Below, one piece after another: positions 25,871 to 34,406 of a stretch of 64,000 bases of DNA; positions within the stretch are counted from its first letter, which is position 1; the number at the start of each line of letters is the position of its first letter. This DNA is from Calditrichota bacterium. Its GTDB lineage: Bacteria; Zhuqueibacterota; Zhuqueibacteria; Zhuqueibacterales; Geothermadaptataceae. The stretch covers positions 62,001-126,000 of the forward strand of contig QQUE01000020.1 of NCBI GenBank assembly GCA_008501765.1, written 5' to 3'. Made by a program: the position numbers and the translations under genes. The notes beneath the pieces are model-generated. The model was not told the DNA's origin. It did not search any database and was given only the letters and a program-made list of their open reading frames with translations.

Positions 25871-27490
25871 TTAGAAGTTTAATATTTCAAGCAATGCTTT
25901 TTGCGATTTTTCCGAATCGATTGAACCCAGCGCCCGGACAGCAGATTTGCGCACGTCGGCGTCCTGGTCATTTTTAACGGTGTCGAGCAGGATATCCACA
26001 GCCTGATCATTGTCGATTTCAGCGATGGCGTAGACAGTACTTTTGCGCAGCGCAGGATCGATTTCGGTTTTCAGAATATTTGCGAGCTGACTTAGGGCGT
26101 CACTCTTGGGTCCTTTTTCAGCAATCTGGTAAAGCGCTGCTTTGCGAACTTCAACGTGTTTTGTTTTCGAATATATTTCGAACAGTTTGGCCGCCTGAAC
26201 TTCGTCCAAATCAGCGTAAGCGTACAAGGCGGCTTTGGCCAGATTTTTATCTGCGTTTTCCATCGCATGTTTATAGAGCAACGGCGCAACCTGCGGTTCG
26301 TGCAAATCAGCCAGTGCATATAAACTTGCCTTTTGGATTTTTTCTTTCTGGCTGGTTTCCAGGATTTGTTTAAGGGCTGAAAATGCTTTTGGGGACTTCG
26401 TATCAGCTAATGCGTAGACTGCGGCTTTTTGCAAGTTTTCATCGCTACTTTCAGTTGCTACTTTGAGCAGTACATTGAGAGCCGCATCTCCTTTTTGATC
26501 GGCGATGGCGTAGAGAGCTGCTTTTTTAACCGAACTTTCGATGGCCTCGGTTAAAATGCGTTGCAAGGCTTTTTCAGCCTGCGGTGAATTCATTTCTCCC
26601 AAAGCATAGGTTGCTGTTTTCGCCAGGCTCTGGTCCGGATCTGTCAGGGCGATATTTTCGAGTAGCGCAATCACCTTCGGGTTCTTTTTGTCGTCCAGTG
26701 TGTGCAGGGCGGCTTTGCGCAAAGTCGTTGGCGCCCTGGAGTTTATGATTTGTAAAATCGCTGCCTCGGCTTTTGGATTTTTATTGTCCCCAAGCGCATA
26801 AATTGCTTTTTTGCGCAGTGCCAGTGCTGGTTCATTTTTAGCGATTAAAATCAACTTATCCAACGCAACGTCCGATTTAAAATCGGCGAGCATGTAAAGA
26901 ATAGCGCCGCGAATTTTTTCATTTTCATTGCGATCATAAATTGTAAGCAAGGTCGACAAAGCCTGTTCGTCTCCAATATCAGCCAGCGCATAAATTGCCT
27001 GCAATTTGACCTCATCTTTATGGCTTTTTTTCATCGCATGCAAATATTCTTCATATTCTTTGCTCAGCGAACCGGATCGTGCAAGCGTATTGCCCAATTT
27101 AATGAGTTCCTGCTTCGCGTTGTCCGACCAGGAACTGCGGGGATATTTCTTCACGAATGCATCAAAACAATTAAAAACATCTTTTGCGGGGTGGTTCAAT
27201 TTAGAGCGCGAATAACAGATCCAATATTCGGCATCGTCGAGATAATTGCTGGATTTGTACTGGCCGACAAACGCCTGCATCGCCTGCAATGCATTCTGCC
27301 AATTTTGATCGATGACCAGGCTGTAAGCTTCGTTATAGGCTTTTGAATCAGCAGATTGGGTAGTGCCCCAGGAAAATATGCTGTTCAATTTTGCCTCGGC
27401 TCTACCAAATGTTGTTGTCGAAAATCCGAATGCGAATATGAGCATAATTGTTGTTAAAGTTATTTTCTGTACACTTTTTCTCGGAGTCAT
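25871..27490 (-). CDS. Secreted HEAT-repeat protein with N-terminal TPR-like domain
   Basis: A 539-residue protein. I start it at the ATG at 27488-27490 because AGGAG stands just upstream; the longer frame adds 13 unlikely residues. A signal peptide (to about TFGRAEA) is followed by TPR/YbgF-like helices (QNALQAMQAFVGQYKSSNYL, then DDAEYWICYSRSKL). From residue ~155 to the end there are about a dozen HEAT repeats of ~31 residues with the theme 'A-L-x-x-I-A-x-x-x-x-x-x-x-x-L-R-K-x-A-L-Y-A-L-x-D'. It is likely a periplasmic scaffold. It follows the sigma and anti-sigma genes in the operon. Confidence 0.85.
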   Translation of the reverse strand: MTPRKSVQKITLTTIMLIFAFGFSTTTFGRAEAKLNSIFSWGTTQSADSKAYNEAYSLVIDQNWQNALQAMQAFVGQYKSSNYLDDAEYWICYSRSKLNHPAKDVFNCFDAFVKKYPRSSWSDNAKQELIKLGNTLARSGSLSKEYEEYLHAMKKSHKDEVKLQAIYALADIGDEQALSTLLTIYDRNENEKIRGAILYMLADFKSDVALDKLILIAKNEPALALRKKAIYALGDNKNPKAEAAILQIINSRAPTTLRKAALHTLDDKKNPKVIALLENIALTDPDQSLAKTATYALGEMNSPQAEKALQRILTEAIESSVKKAALYAIADQKGDAALNVLLKVATESSDENLQKAAVYALADTKSPKAFSALKQILETSQKEKIQKASLYALADLHEPQVAPLLYKHAMENADKNLAKAALYAYADLDEVQAAKLFEIYSKTKHVEVRKAALYQIAEKGPKSDALSQLANILKTEIDPALRKSTVYAIAEIDNDQAVDILLDTVKNDQDADVRKSAVRALGSIDSEKSQKALLEILNF

Positions 27491-27503
27491 GATTTTCTCC
27501 TTT

Positions 27504-28343
27504 TTATAGAGATGATGGTATATTTTCATTTTTCTTTTTCGAGGAAGGAAAGGAATTATTTTTATTGCGTATTTTTTCGAGATTAATTTTTAATAGGATC
27601 GAACGTCTGTCGATGGCGCTCTGGACGAATTCGATCGCCGGAATATCGTCTTTTTCATCGAGGTTGGCCAATTGCAGCAGAATGAGTTCGAGCTCCGAAA
27701 TCAGGCCGAGCAACCTGGTTTCTTTGGCATCGGACAAGCCGGGTTTGAGTACAGCGGCCTGCCGGGCAAGTTGTCTCGAATAGCCTTTTTTATCCTGCAA
27801 ATCGAGAATAAATGGATCCTCATTTTTCGTATCAAAATTTGATATGCCCAGCAATAGCAAATTGGTTTGCTCAAGATAAGCGCTCGTCTGTCTTTGCAGC
27901 TCGATAGGGAATGTGGCGCTGTCGTTTAAAAACAGACCCTGGTTTTGAATCTGGCTGTTATTAGTGAAATATATTTTCCCGAGGAAAAAACCAATGATCA
28001 TAAAACTGACCGCTGCACCAAATTGCAGAACAGTTCTCGGACGCAGCAATTTTTTTGTACTGACTTTTAAACGTGGCCACGATATCAGGCTTGCATGCTG
28101 TGGCTTGGTTTCCTGCTGCAATTTCACCTGTACGTCGCCCCAGAATCCATCCCAGAATGCATCTTCGGGCTCAGGACGTTGGCGTTCATTCATCACACCA
28201 AGGGTCGTCTGCATTTGCTGAAATTCGCGTTGGCATTTCTCACACGATTGCAAATGTGCCTGCAACGCGTTGTTCTTTTCTTCGGTTAACTCATCGTAGA
28301 GTGCCAAAACAAAAAATTTATGATATTTTTTGCAGCCAATCAT
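27504..28343 (-). CDS. Zinc-finger anti-sigma factor with one membrane helix
   Basis: A 279-residue protein. The N-terminal zinc-binding anti-sigma (ZAS) motif reads HLQSCEKCQREF (His30, Cys34, Cys37). It is followed by a linker, one transmembrane helix near 108-128 (VLQFGAAVSFMIIGFFLGKI) and a periplasmic helical domain. It should hold the sigma factor encoded just upstream at the membrane and release it on an envelope signal. GGAGG precedes the ATG. Its start overlaps the sigma stop in an ATGA arrangement, the usual coupling for such pairs. Confidence 0.85.
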   Translation of the reverse strand: MIGCKKYHKFFVLALYDELTEEKNNALQAHLQSCEKCQREFQQMQTTLGVMNERQRPEPEDAFWDGFWGDVQVKLQQETKPQHASLISWPRLKVSTKKLLRPRTVLQFGAAVSFMIIGFFLGKIYFTNNSQIQNQGLFLNDSATFPIELQRQTSAYLEQTNLLLLGISNFDTKNEDPFILDLQDKKGYSRQLARQAAVLKPGLSDAKETRLLGLISELELILLQLANLDEKDDIPAIEFVQSAIDRRSILLKINLEKIRNKNNSFPSSKKKNENIPSSL

Positions 28344-28936
28344 TTTGAGACCTCCAGGCCAAGATCCTGACGATAAAAGGATAACTCAACTTGTAATTTC
28401 CGAATGGCACGGAAGAGCAGGCCTTTCACAGTGCCTTCCGCGATATCGAGGGAAAGAGCGATTTCTTTGAGCGGTAAATCTTTATAGTGTCGCAGAACAA
28501 AAACAGCGCGTTCACGCTCGGATAAACTTTGCAAAGCATTGTTTATGTGGGCTTGTGCCAGCGTGCTGTCGGTCGTTCTTTCTGGATTTTCTTGCACTCT
28601 GCCGCCATCAAAAGAGGCGCTGTTACTTTTCTCCCGCGAAAAATCTTCTTGTAATTTCATAGAATTCAGTGCTTTTTTTCGTTTTTTATTGATACATAAA
28701 TTGACCGTAATCCGGTAAAGCCAGGAACTCAATTTGCCATCGCCGCGATAGGAATCTAACGAATTATACATCTTGACGAAGACATCTTGTGCGAGGTCTT
28801 CCGCGTCGTGATGGTTGCCGGTGAGATCAAGCGCCAAATAGTAGACATTCTTTTTGTGATGCTCGACAAGGTCCCGAAATGCCTTGGCGTCACCGTCTCG
28901 AGTCTCCTGGATGGCCTGCTGTTCATTAAAACTCAT
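28340..28936 (-). CDS. ECF-type RNA polymerase sigma factor
   Basis: A 198-residue sigma-70 family protein. Region 2 reads YYLALDLTGNHHDAEDLAQD and VFVKMYNSLDSYRGDGKLSS, followed by WLYRITVNLCINKKRK. Region 4 reads LQSLSERERAVFVLRHYKDL, then PLKEIALSLDIAEGTVKGLL. A low-complexity linker (residues ~95-125) joins them. GAAAGGG precedes the ATG. It heads the operon with its anti-sigma factor and three secreted proteins, at least two with HEAT repeats. It probably drives its own operon plus an envelope-related regulon. Confidence 0.93.
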   Translation of the reverse strand: MSFNEQQAIQETRDGDAKAFRDLVEHHKKNVYYLALDLTGNHHDAEDLAQDVFVKMYNSLDSYRGDGKLSSWLYRITVNLCINKKRKKALNSMKLQEDFSREKSNSASFDGGRVQENPERTTDSTLAQAHINNALQSLSERERAVFVLRHYKDLPLKEIALSLDIAEGTVKGLLFRAIRKLQVELSFYRQDLGLEVSK

Positions 28937-29126
28937 ATTTTCCCTTTCCGCACTGATAGACGTGGGGGGAGTTGGATAGGTTTACAAATTGCATTGAATA
29001 ATTTTGAATTGGTTAAAAAATGTGTGAAAATAAATTTTAAGAAAAATAGTGGTGAGAATAAATGGGCAATTGCAATACTGAATCCACAGTGCACCGGAAG
29101 CGTTGCCTTCGCCGAAAAATCATAGT

Positions 29127-29675
29127 TCAGGAGTCAATGAGTTGAGCGTGGGCAGGAAAAAGGGGTTTCTCATGCTGAGCAATTTTTTCGATCATTATTT
29201 GAAACCAAATGGTGAATCGATCCGGGTAGGATTTGATTTCTTCGTATAAATCGCCGAGTGACTGCCAGCGAATTTCCATCACTTCAGAGGGATTGGGTTT
29301 GATTTCGCCTTCAAATTCGCCAACGAGGACGTGGTCCAGTTCGTGTTCTATTAGACCATAATCAAAGGTGGTTTTATAAATGAAATCGAAAATTTTTTTG
29401 AATGAACATTGAATTCCCAGCTCTTCGATTAAACGGCGCTTGGCGGCTTGTTGGATATTTTCACCGGGGCGCGGATGGCTGCAGCAGGTATTCGTCCATA
29501 GACCGGGAGAATGGTATTTGTCCAAAGCCCTTCTTTGCAGCAACAATTCTCCGGCTTTGTTAAATAAGAGAACGGAAAATGCGCGATGCAATTTTCCGGA
29601 TTTGTGGGCATCCATTTTCTCTTCAATACCGATTTGTTGATCCTTTTTGTCGACGAGAATTACGTAGTCTACCAT
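29127..29675 (-). CDS. idi: Isopentenyl-diphosphate delta-isomerase, type 1
   Basis: A 182-residue Nudix-fold enzyme that interconverts isopentenyl and dimethylallyl diphosphate in isoprenoid synthesis. The active-site Cys lies in LWTNTCCSHPRPGE (about residue 65). The second catalytic acid is in LIEHELDHVLVGEF (Glu near 112). The Nudix-like block AAKRRLIEELGI is intact. AAAGGC precedes the ATG. It stands alone, not in an isoprenoid operon. The 190-bp spacer upstream of the sigma operon (28937-29126) shows nothing notable. Confidence 0.93.
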   Translation of the reverse strand: MVDYVILVDKKDQQIGIEEKMDAHKSGKLHRAFSVLLFNKAGELLLQRRALDKYHSPGLWTNTCCSHPRPGENIQQAAKRRLIEELGIQCSFKKIFDFIYKTTFDYGLIEHELDHVLVGEFEGEIKPNPSEVMEIRWQSLGDLYEEIKSYPDRFTIWFQIMIEKIAQHEKPLFPAHAQLIDS

Positions 29676-29776
29676 TGACTGCCTTTAATTTTTGTGGCCA
29701 ATATGATGAATTGAATCGGATGTTGGATCAAATCAAACAAGCCTGGCATAAAAATAATTTCAAGCTAACCTGATCT

Positions 29777-29904
29777 ATTCATAAACTGGTAAAAATGTGC
29801 CTGGCACTTCTTCAAGTTACAAATCAAATTAAAAGCTGCTTTGCTTAGTTAAATTTATAAAAATCAACTAAGCGCCAGGCACATCCACTGCGCTTTATGA
29901 ATAA
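29777..29904. repeat. GTGCCTGGCAC-ended repeat, copy 1
   Basis: A 128-bp element. The outer ends are ATTCATAAA and TTTATGAAT. Inside these are AAAATGTGCCTGGCACTT and AAGCGCCAGGCACATCC, which are inverted complements. The middle contains AAATCAACTAAG. It is complete here. The second copy at 40003-40330 is split by other DNA after AAAATCAACTA. Motifs of this GTGCCTGGCAC kind accompany IS200-like (Y1) transposases in other genomes, but no such gene is present in the window. Confidence 0.7.
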
Positions 29905-29910
29905 TTCAAT

Positions 29911-30555
29911 CTAATTGAATTTAAATTTTAGATATTTAATTGTATCTTGCATTTCCAAGTGTTTTTTCTCAAATGCCGTTTGAATGGTGAGATTGATATT
30001 GTCGATGGGCGTATTGTATAAATCAGCAATATCTTCCAAAATCTCAATCTTATTTTCCTGGAGAGTTGCTTTTGTGAATTCATATAATTTTGTGTGATCG
30101 GTTTTGAAATGGACACAGCCGCCGTCGATCAGGATTTTTTTGTACATGGGTAGATAGCGGGTTGAGGTCAATCGCAACCGGTATTTTGTCCCTCTTTCGA
30201 ATGGATCCGGAAATGTAATCCAGATTTCTGTCACCTCATTTTCAGCAAAATAGTTGAGCAAATCATAAATATCAATCCGCATAAACAGCACGTTCTTTAA
30301 TTTATCCTGTGCAGCTATTTTGGCGCCAGCCCAAAGGCGATCGCCTTTTATATCGATGCCGAGAAAGTTCTTATCCGGGTTTAATCTGGCCAATGCGATT
30401 GAGTATTCTCCTCGGCCACATCCCAATTCAAGAATTATTGGATTGGTGTTTTTAAAAAAATTCTTTTGCCAGTTCCCTTTGGTGTCCGGTGGACTTAACA
30501 ACACATTGGATGCGGTTGCAATTGCTGCAAATTTTCTTAATTTGTGCCGTGACAT
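29911..30555 (-). CDS. trmB: tRNA (guanine-N7-)-methyltransferase
   Basis: A 214-residue SAM-dependent enzyme that makes m7G46 in the tRNA variable loop. The SAM-binding motif LELGCGRGEYSIALARLNP includes GCGRGE at 45-50. It is followed by FLGIDIKGDRLW and the family signature ITFPDPFERGTKYRLRLTS, with FPDPF in place of the usual FPDPW. The C-terminal FKTDHTKLYEF fits TrmB. The ribosome-binding site is weak. The repeat at 29777-29904 lies immediately downstream. Confidence 0.92.
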   Translation of the reverse strand: MSRHKLRKFAAIATASNVLLSPPDTKGNWQKNFFKNTNPIILELGCGRGEYSIALARLNPDKNFLGIDIKGDRLWAGAKIAAQDKLKNVLFMRIDIYDLLNYFAENEVTEIWITFPDPFERGTKYRLRLTSTRYLPMYKKILIDGGCVHFKTDHTKLYEFTKATLQENKIEILEDIADLYNTPIDNINLTIQTAFEKKHLEMQDTIKYLKFKFN

Positions 30556-30600
30556 CTTTGCTTGATTTGATAAAGTTTGAAGGTCAATTGTGAACTAAAA

Positions 30601-30799
30601 TAACATGAGTTTGACATATGGACACTGCACTAATCTGCCGCGTCATCCAAGATTTTGCAACGCAAAATACCGGGATCTCAAACGATTAACTCGATCAAAG
30701 ATTCAAGTGCTTTGCCAGGGAGATTCCGGGATCTCCCTGGCACTCGAACCGGGATGACATGCAGCATATCCATTTTGGGCTTACATCAATTTTACGTTA
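30601..30799 (-). repeat. MITE-like repeat, family 2, copy 2
   Basis: 199 bp with ends TAACATGAGTTTGACATATG and CTTACATCAATTTTACGTTA. It is the inverted counterpart of 20886-21084: it contains GTCATCCAAGATTTTGCAAC followed by GCAAAATACCGGGATC, then CGATTAACTCGATCAAAGAT, then a hairpin around CCAGGGAGATTCCGGGATC. The length is the same as copy 1, so it looks like a full element. It lies 45 bp upstream of trmB. Confidence 0.75.
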
Positions 30800-31289
30800 A
30801 AATAGGAAGAAAGGAAAAATATGGCAACAGGTTTTTCCATTCTGAATATTCACCCTATAAAAATTTTGCCTTTTTAAATGTTCAATAGAGCAGTTCCGTA
30901 AAATAGAGCTTTTACAAAGATTGCCAACAAATCAGGTCATAGTGCAGGCGCCGGCCTGCGGCTCCGCATGCTTTTAGTGAGAATCTGCAATTTTAGTTGG
31001 TGGATTCCCTTTACAAGCAAATTGAACCGATTGGCTGACGAAGTAAAACCTTATTTGTTATATGCAGTAAAATGACGAAACAATCGACAATGGTTTCGGG
31101 CTGAACGAATTATGCACAATGGATTACCGGTATAAGCGAAAGATTCGACGGCTTGATTTTGCTGAATTTAATATTTATGTTGTACTACAGGATTTTACCC
31201 TGAACAAAATAGTTATCTCTCCGTAGCACCAAGGGTTCAATAAAGCTAAAAGCATTCCCCGGCCGGATTTTAAAAAAGAAAAATGCCGA
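30800..31289. other. Spacer before the SpoIIE phosphatase gene, no gene seen
   Basis: About 490 bp without a convincing reading frame. It contains a GCAGGC...GCCTGC hairpin near 30941-30960. No other repeat found in the window occurs here. It presumably contains the promoter of the phosphatase gene. Confidence 0.4.
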
Positions 31290-34091
31290 ATGAGAAGACA
31301 ATTTTATTTTGATCGACACCCACAAGTTTTCCGTATTTTGCTCGGATTTGCTGCCTTCATTATTCTCTGGATTTGGTCCGTTGCTCTCTATAATGTTGCG
31401 CGAAGGGCTACCGATGAAAATATATTCCGTGATATTCCGACGCCATTATACGTCAAAGCAAGTTTGCCATCACAATTGGTCGCAACAGATGCGCAGAAGC
31501 CAACTGTAGAGAATGGAAACCCGCAACAAATATTAAGCGGGGATATTTTAGTTTCTATAAATGGCAAGTCTGTTCAAAGTAAAAAAGCAGTGCATCGTCT
31601 CATCAGTGAAATTCCCGACGATTCCCGAATGATCCTGCAAGTGCTGAAACCTGCCCTTGACCGACGCTACAATTATAGTGTCAAACGCTCAGATTTTTCT
31701 CTGCGTGTGCTGCGTGATCTCGGTCCGGCAGTTTATGTAACAAAAGTATTTTCCGGGGGCGCTTCTGAGCGCGCCGGCATGAAAGCTGGTGATTTAATTG
31801 TCAGTATCAATGGCAAGGATTTTAAGGACATGATGGAAGCTGATGCCATCATGGCCCGGGGCCGCAGCGGATCGACAGTTCAATATGTGATTTTGCGAGA
31901 GAATTCCTGGCATACTTTGCAAGTGACTTTGGTGCAATTTGAAATAAATCTCTCTTATATTGTTTTTAGTATTTGCGGGTTGATTGTTTTAGGAGTGGGA
32001 TTATTTATCGGGATGAGGAAAGCACATTTTATTGCCGCGCGCCTCATCGGAATGGCTCTCTTTTTATCTGGTTGCTTTTTTGCTTTGTCTGGTGCATTGC
32101 ATTTCCGAATCTCGAATCCGTTCCATAGTTTTATATTAACGCTCGTAATAGTTTTTAGTTTTTCGATCTGGATTCACAGTCGGATTTATTTTCCTTCCTA
32201 TGATCCCGGCTTGCATGCACGAATTTGGAATGTACGAATTGCCTATATTTTCTCTCTGATTATAGCATTCAGTTTTTTCATTTTCAACTCACTATTGATG
32301 GCGGTGCTGGCGATACTTTTCAGCATCTTTTTTGTTTTTGTGTTCTTCACTGATTTGAGAGCGCAAAGCCAGGAAAACAAACAAATTATGCGGCCAGTCA
32401 ATTATTTGAACGTAGCCGGGATGCTTTTAGCAGTGGTCATCGCTGTTTTTGTGCAATTGGGGGGCTTTAAAGAAATGGACGGTTATGCCGGGTTGCCTAT
32501 TTTAACACTGCCATTTTCTTATATGTATGTGATCGGTCGTTACCGCCTGCTTGAGCTCGATTTAAGGTTAAGGAAAAATATCCAATACGTTATCGTCACG
32601 AGTGCGTGGGCTACCATCCTGATTGTAGCGATCATCTATTTTTTGACCCTCATTCCCAATCTCACCGAAAACCTGCCAGCGATTTATTTTTCACGGGCCA
32701 TCCTGGAAATATCACGGGATCAATCGGATTCAGCAGCAATTCAAATGACGCGCTATATTGTCCTGATGACTTCCGCGGTAATAATCGCCTATTTAGGTTT
32801 GCGAGTCGGCCGCATCGGGCAAAGTATTATCGATCGAAAGTTTTTTCGAAATAAATATAATTACCAGGTCACGACCCGGTTGATGGCGCGAATTTTAACC
32901 AAACAATTAAGTTTGTTAAATCTCGGCAATGGCATCATAAAAATGCTGACTGAGGAAATGCAATTGAAGCGCGCTGCCATTGTTCTTTTTCGCAATGAAA
33001 GCGAATGTTGTTGTCAGGAAAGTATTGGATTTGCGCATAATCAATGGGTGAAATTTTGCTCTGATTCGCTCACAGAAATGAATGCAATCTTACAAGATTC
33101 TTCGAGTGATTCACGCTATAGTATTAATACGTTCCCTCAAAATTTGCAGACGAATTTTAAAAATCTTGGGGTTTATCACATTCTAAAAATAACCTCGCAG
33201 GGTAAACTGCTGGGCGCAGTGCTTATCGGGGAAAAACGTTCGGAAACAGCTTTTCACCGCGATGACCTGGATTTTTTGAGTTATGTTTCGCACCAGGCCG
33301 CCGTTGCCATCGAAAACGCTTTTCTGCATGAGGTAATTACGGAACAGGAGCGTTTTAAGCACGAGCTTGCAATCGCCCGCCGAATCCAGCTTTCATCACT
33401 GCCGACAACTGCGCCCGAACTTCCGGGTTTGGAGATTTGCGGTACATCTGTCCCGGCGATGGAAGTGGGTGGCGACTATTTCGATTATTTAAATGGTCAG
33501 GATGGCCACCTGACAGTGATCGTGGGAGACGTCAGTGGCAAAGGCACTTCAGCGGCGTTGTACATGTCGCGAATGCAGGGGATTATGCGCTCGTTGAATA
33601 CATTTAACCTGCTACCACGTGAATTGTTTATCCGGGCGAACGTGCTGCTAAAACAAAATCTTGACAAGCAGTTTTTTATGACGATTCTTGGCGGCCATTT
33701 CAATTGTCAAACCAAAACCATGTTACTGGCGAGAGCCGGGCATCTGCCGCTATTTTATTATAACCGGAAAAAGAACAAAGTTGAGTCGGTAACACCGGAC
33801 GGGATTGGCCTTGGCCTCAACAGCAATGGTATTTTTGATGAAAAATTGCAGGAGCAAAAAATTAAATATCATGCTGGCGATGTTTTTCTGTTTGTCACTG
33901 ATGGAATTACCGAGGCTGTCGATGCGGAAAATGAGGAATTTGGTGAGCACCGCGTGCTTTCAATTCTCGAAAAAAATCATCATAAAACTGCTGATGAACT
34001 CTGTCATTTATTGATGAGCACTATCAACGATTATGAATCCCGCGATGATCAGACGATTGTTGTTGTGAAGGTAAAACCGGAAGGAGCTTGA
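31290..34091 (+). CDS. Membrane SpoIIE-type phosphatase with PDZ and GAF domains
   Basis: A 933-residue signalling protein. One N-terminal helix (15-35) is followed by two PDZ-like segments (GDILVSINGKSVQSKKAVHR near 85, and GMKAGDLIVSINGKDFKDMM near 165). About eight membrane helices span ~220-505. A GAF domain (~527-683) is followed by a PP2C/SpoIIE phosphatase domain (~693-932). The metal sites are EVGGDYFDY, VGDVSGKG, ARAGHLPLFYY and VTDGITEA. It likely dephosphorylates an anti-anti-sigma (STAS) protein in a partner-switching pathway. The paired PDZ domains would let envelope protein ends tune the output. A terminator follows at 34134. Confidence 0.85.
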   Translation: MRRQFYFDRHPQVFRILLGFAAFIILWIWSVALYNVARRATDENIFRDIPTPLYVKASLPSQLVATDAQKPTVENGNPQQILSGDILVSINGKSVQSKKAVHRLISEIPDDSRMILQVLKPALDRRYNYSVKRSDFSLRVLRDLGPAVYVTKVFSGGASERAGMKAGDLIVSINGKDFKDMMEADAIMARGRSGSTVQYVILRENSWHTLQVTLVQFEINLSYIVFSICGLIVLGVGLFIGMRKAHFIAARLIGMALFLSGCFFALSGALHFRISNPFHSFILTLVIVFSFSIWIHSRIYFPSYDPGLHARIWNVRIAYIFSLIIAFSFFIFNSLLMAVLAILFSIFFVFVFFTDLRAQSQENKQIMRPVNYLNVAGMLLAVVIAVFVQLGGFKEMDGYAGLPILTLPFSYMYVIGRYRLLELDLRLRKNIQYVIVTSAWATILIVAIIYFLTLIPNLTENLPAIYFSRAILEISRDQSDSAAIQMTRYIVLMTSAVIIAYLGLRVGRIGQSIIDRKFFRNKYNYQVTTRLMARILTKQLSLLNLGNGIIKMLTEEMQLKRAAIVLFRNESECCCQESIGFAHNQWVKFCSDSLTEMNAILQDSSSDSRYSINTFPQNLQTNFKNLGVYHILKITSQGKLLGAVLIGEKRSETAFHRDDLDFLSYVSHQAAVAIENAFLHEVITEQERFKHELAIARRIQLSSLPTTAPELPGLEICGTSVPAMEVGGDYFDYLNGQDGHLTVIVGDVSGKGTSAALYMSRMQGIMRSLNTFNLLPRELFIRANVLLKQNLDKQFFMTILGGHFNCQTKTMLLARAGHLPLFYYNRKKNKVESVTPDGIGLGLNSNGIFDEKLQEQKIKYHAGDVFLFVTDGITEAVDAENEEFGEHRVLSILEKNHHKTADELCHLLMSTINDYESRDDQTIVVVKVKPEGA

Positions 34092-34133
34092 CGATTGCCA
34101 GCATGAGTGAATTTGACAAATGAAGAGAACTCA

Positions 34134-34178
34134 ATGAACCACTGTGAAACAACCCTATCACTGTGGTTCATTTTTTTT
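34134..34178 (+). terminator. Terminator after the SpoIIE phosphatase gene
   Basis: ATGAACCACTGTGA pairs with TCACTGTGGTTCAT (one mismatch) over a nine-base loop and is followed by eight T residues. It is a classic rho-independent terminator 43 bp past the stop. The AT-rich region between it and the next gene (34179-34490) has no other gene and probably holds that gene's promoter. Confidence 0.85.
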
Positions 34179-34406
34179 GCATCTATTTTAAAAACAGTCT
34201 GTTTTTAAACAGGAGTCAAATTTCCTTTTTCCCTCAAATTTATAACTTCTTCATTTCAAACGATTTGAAATCCTCTAAATTTCACAATATAACTTACTAT
34301 GGCTTGCTTCTTGCATATATGCATCAATCGTTTTTTGCCTGTTGCGATCTGCTAATCTTCAATAAATAATAAATTGAAGTTATTTATTGCTCTCTTTTTG
34401 CATTGA

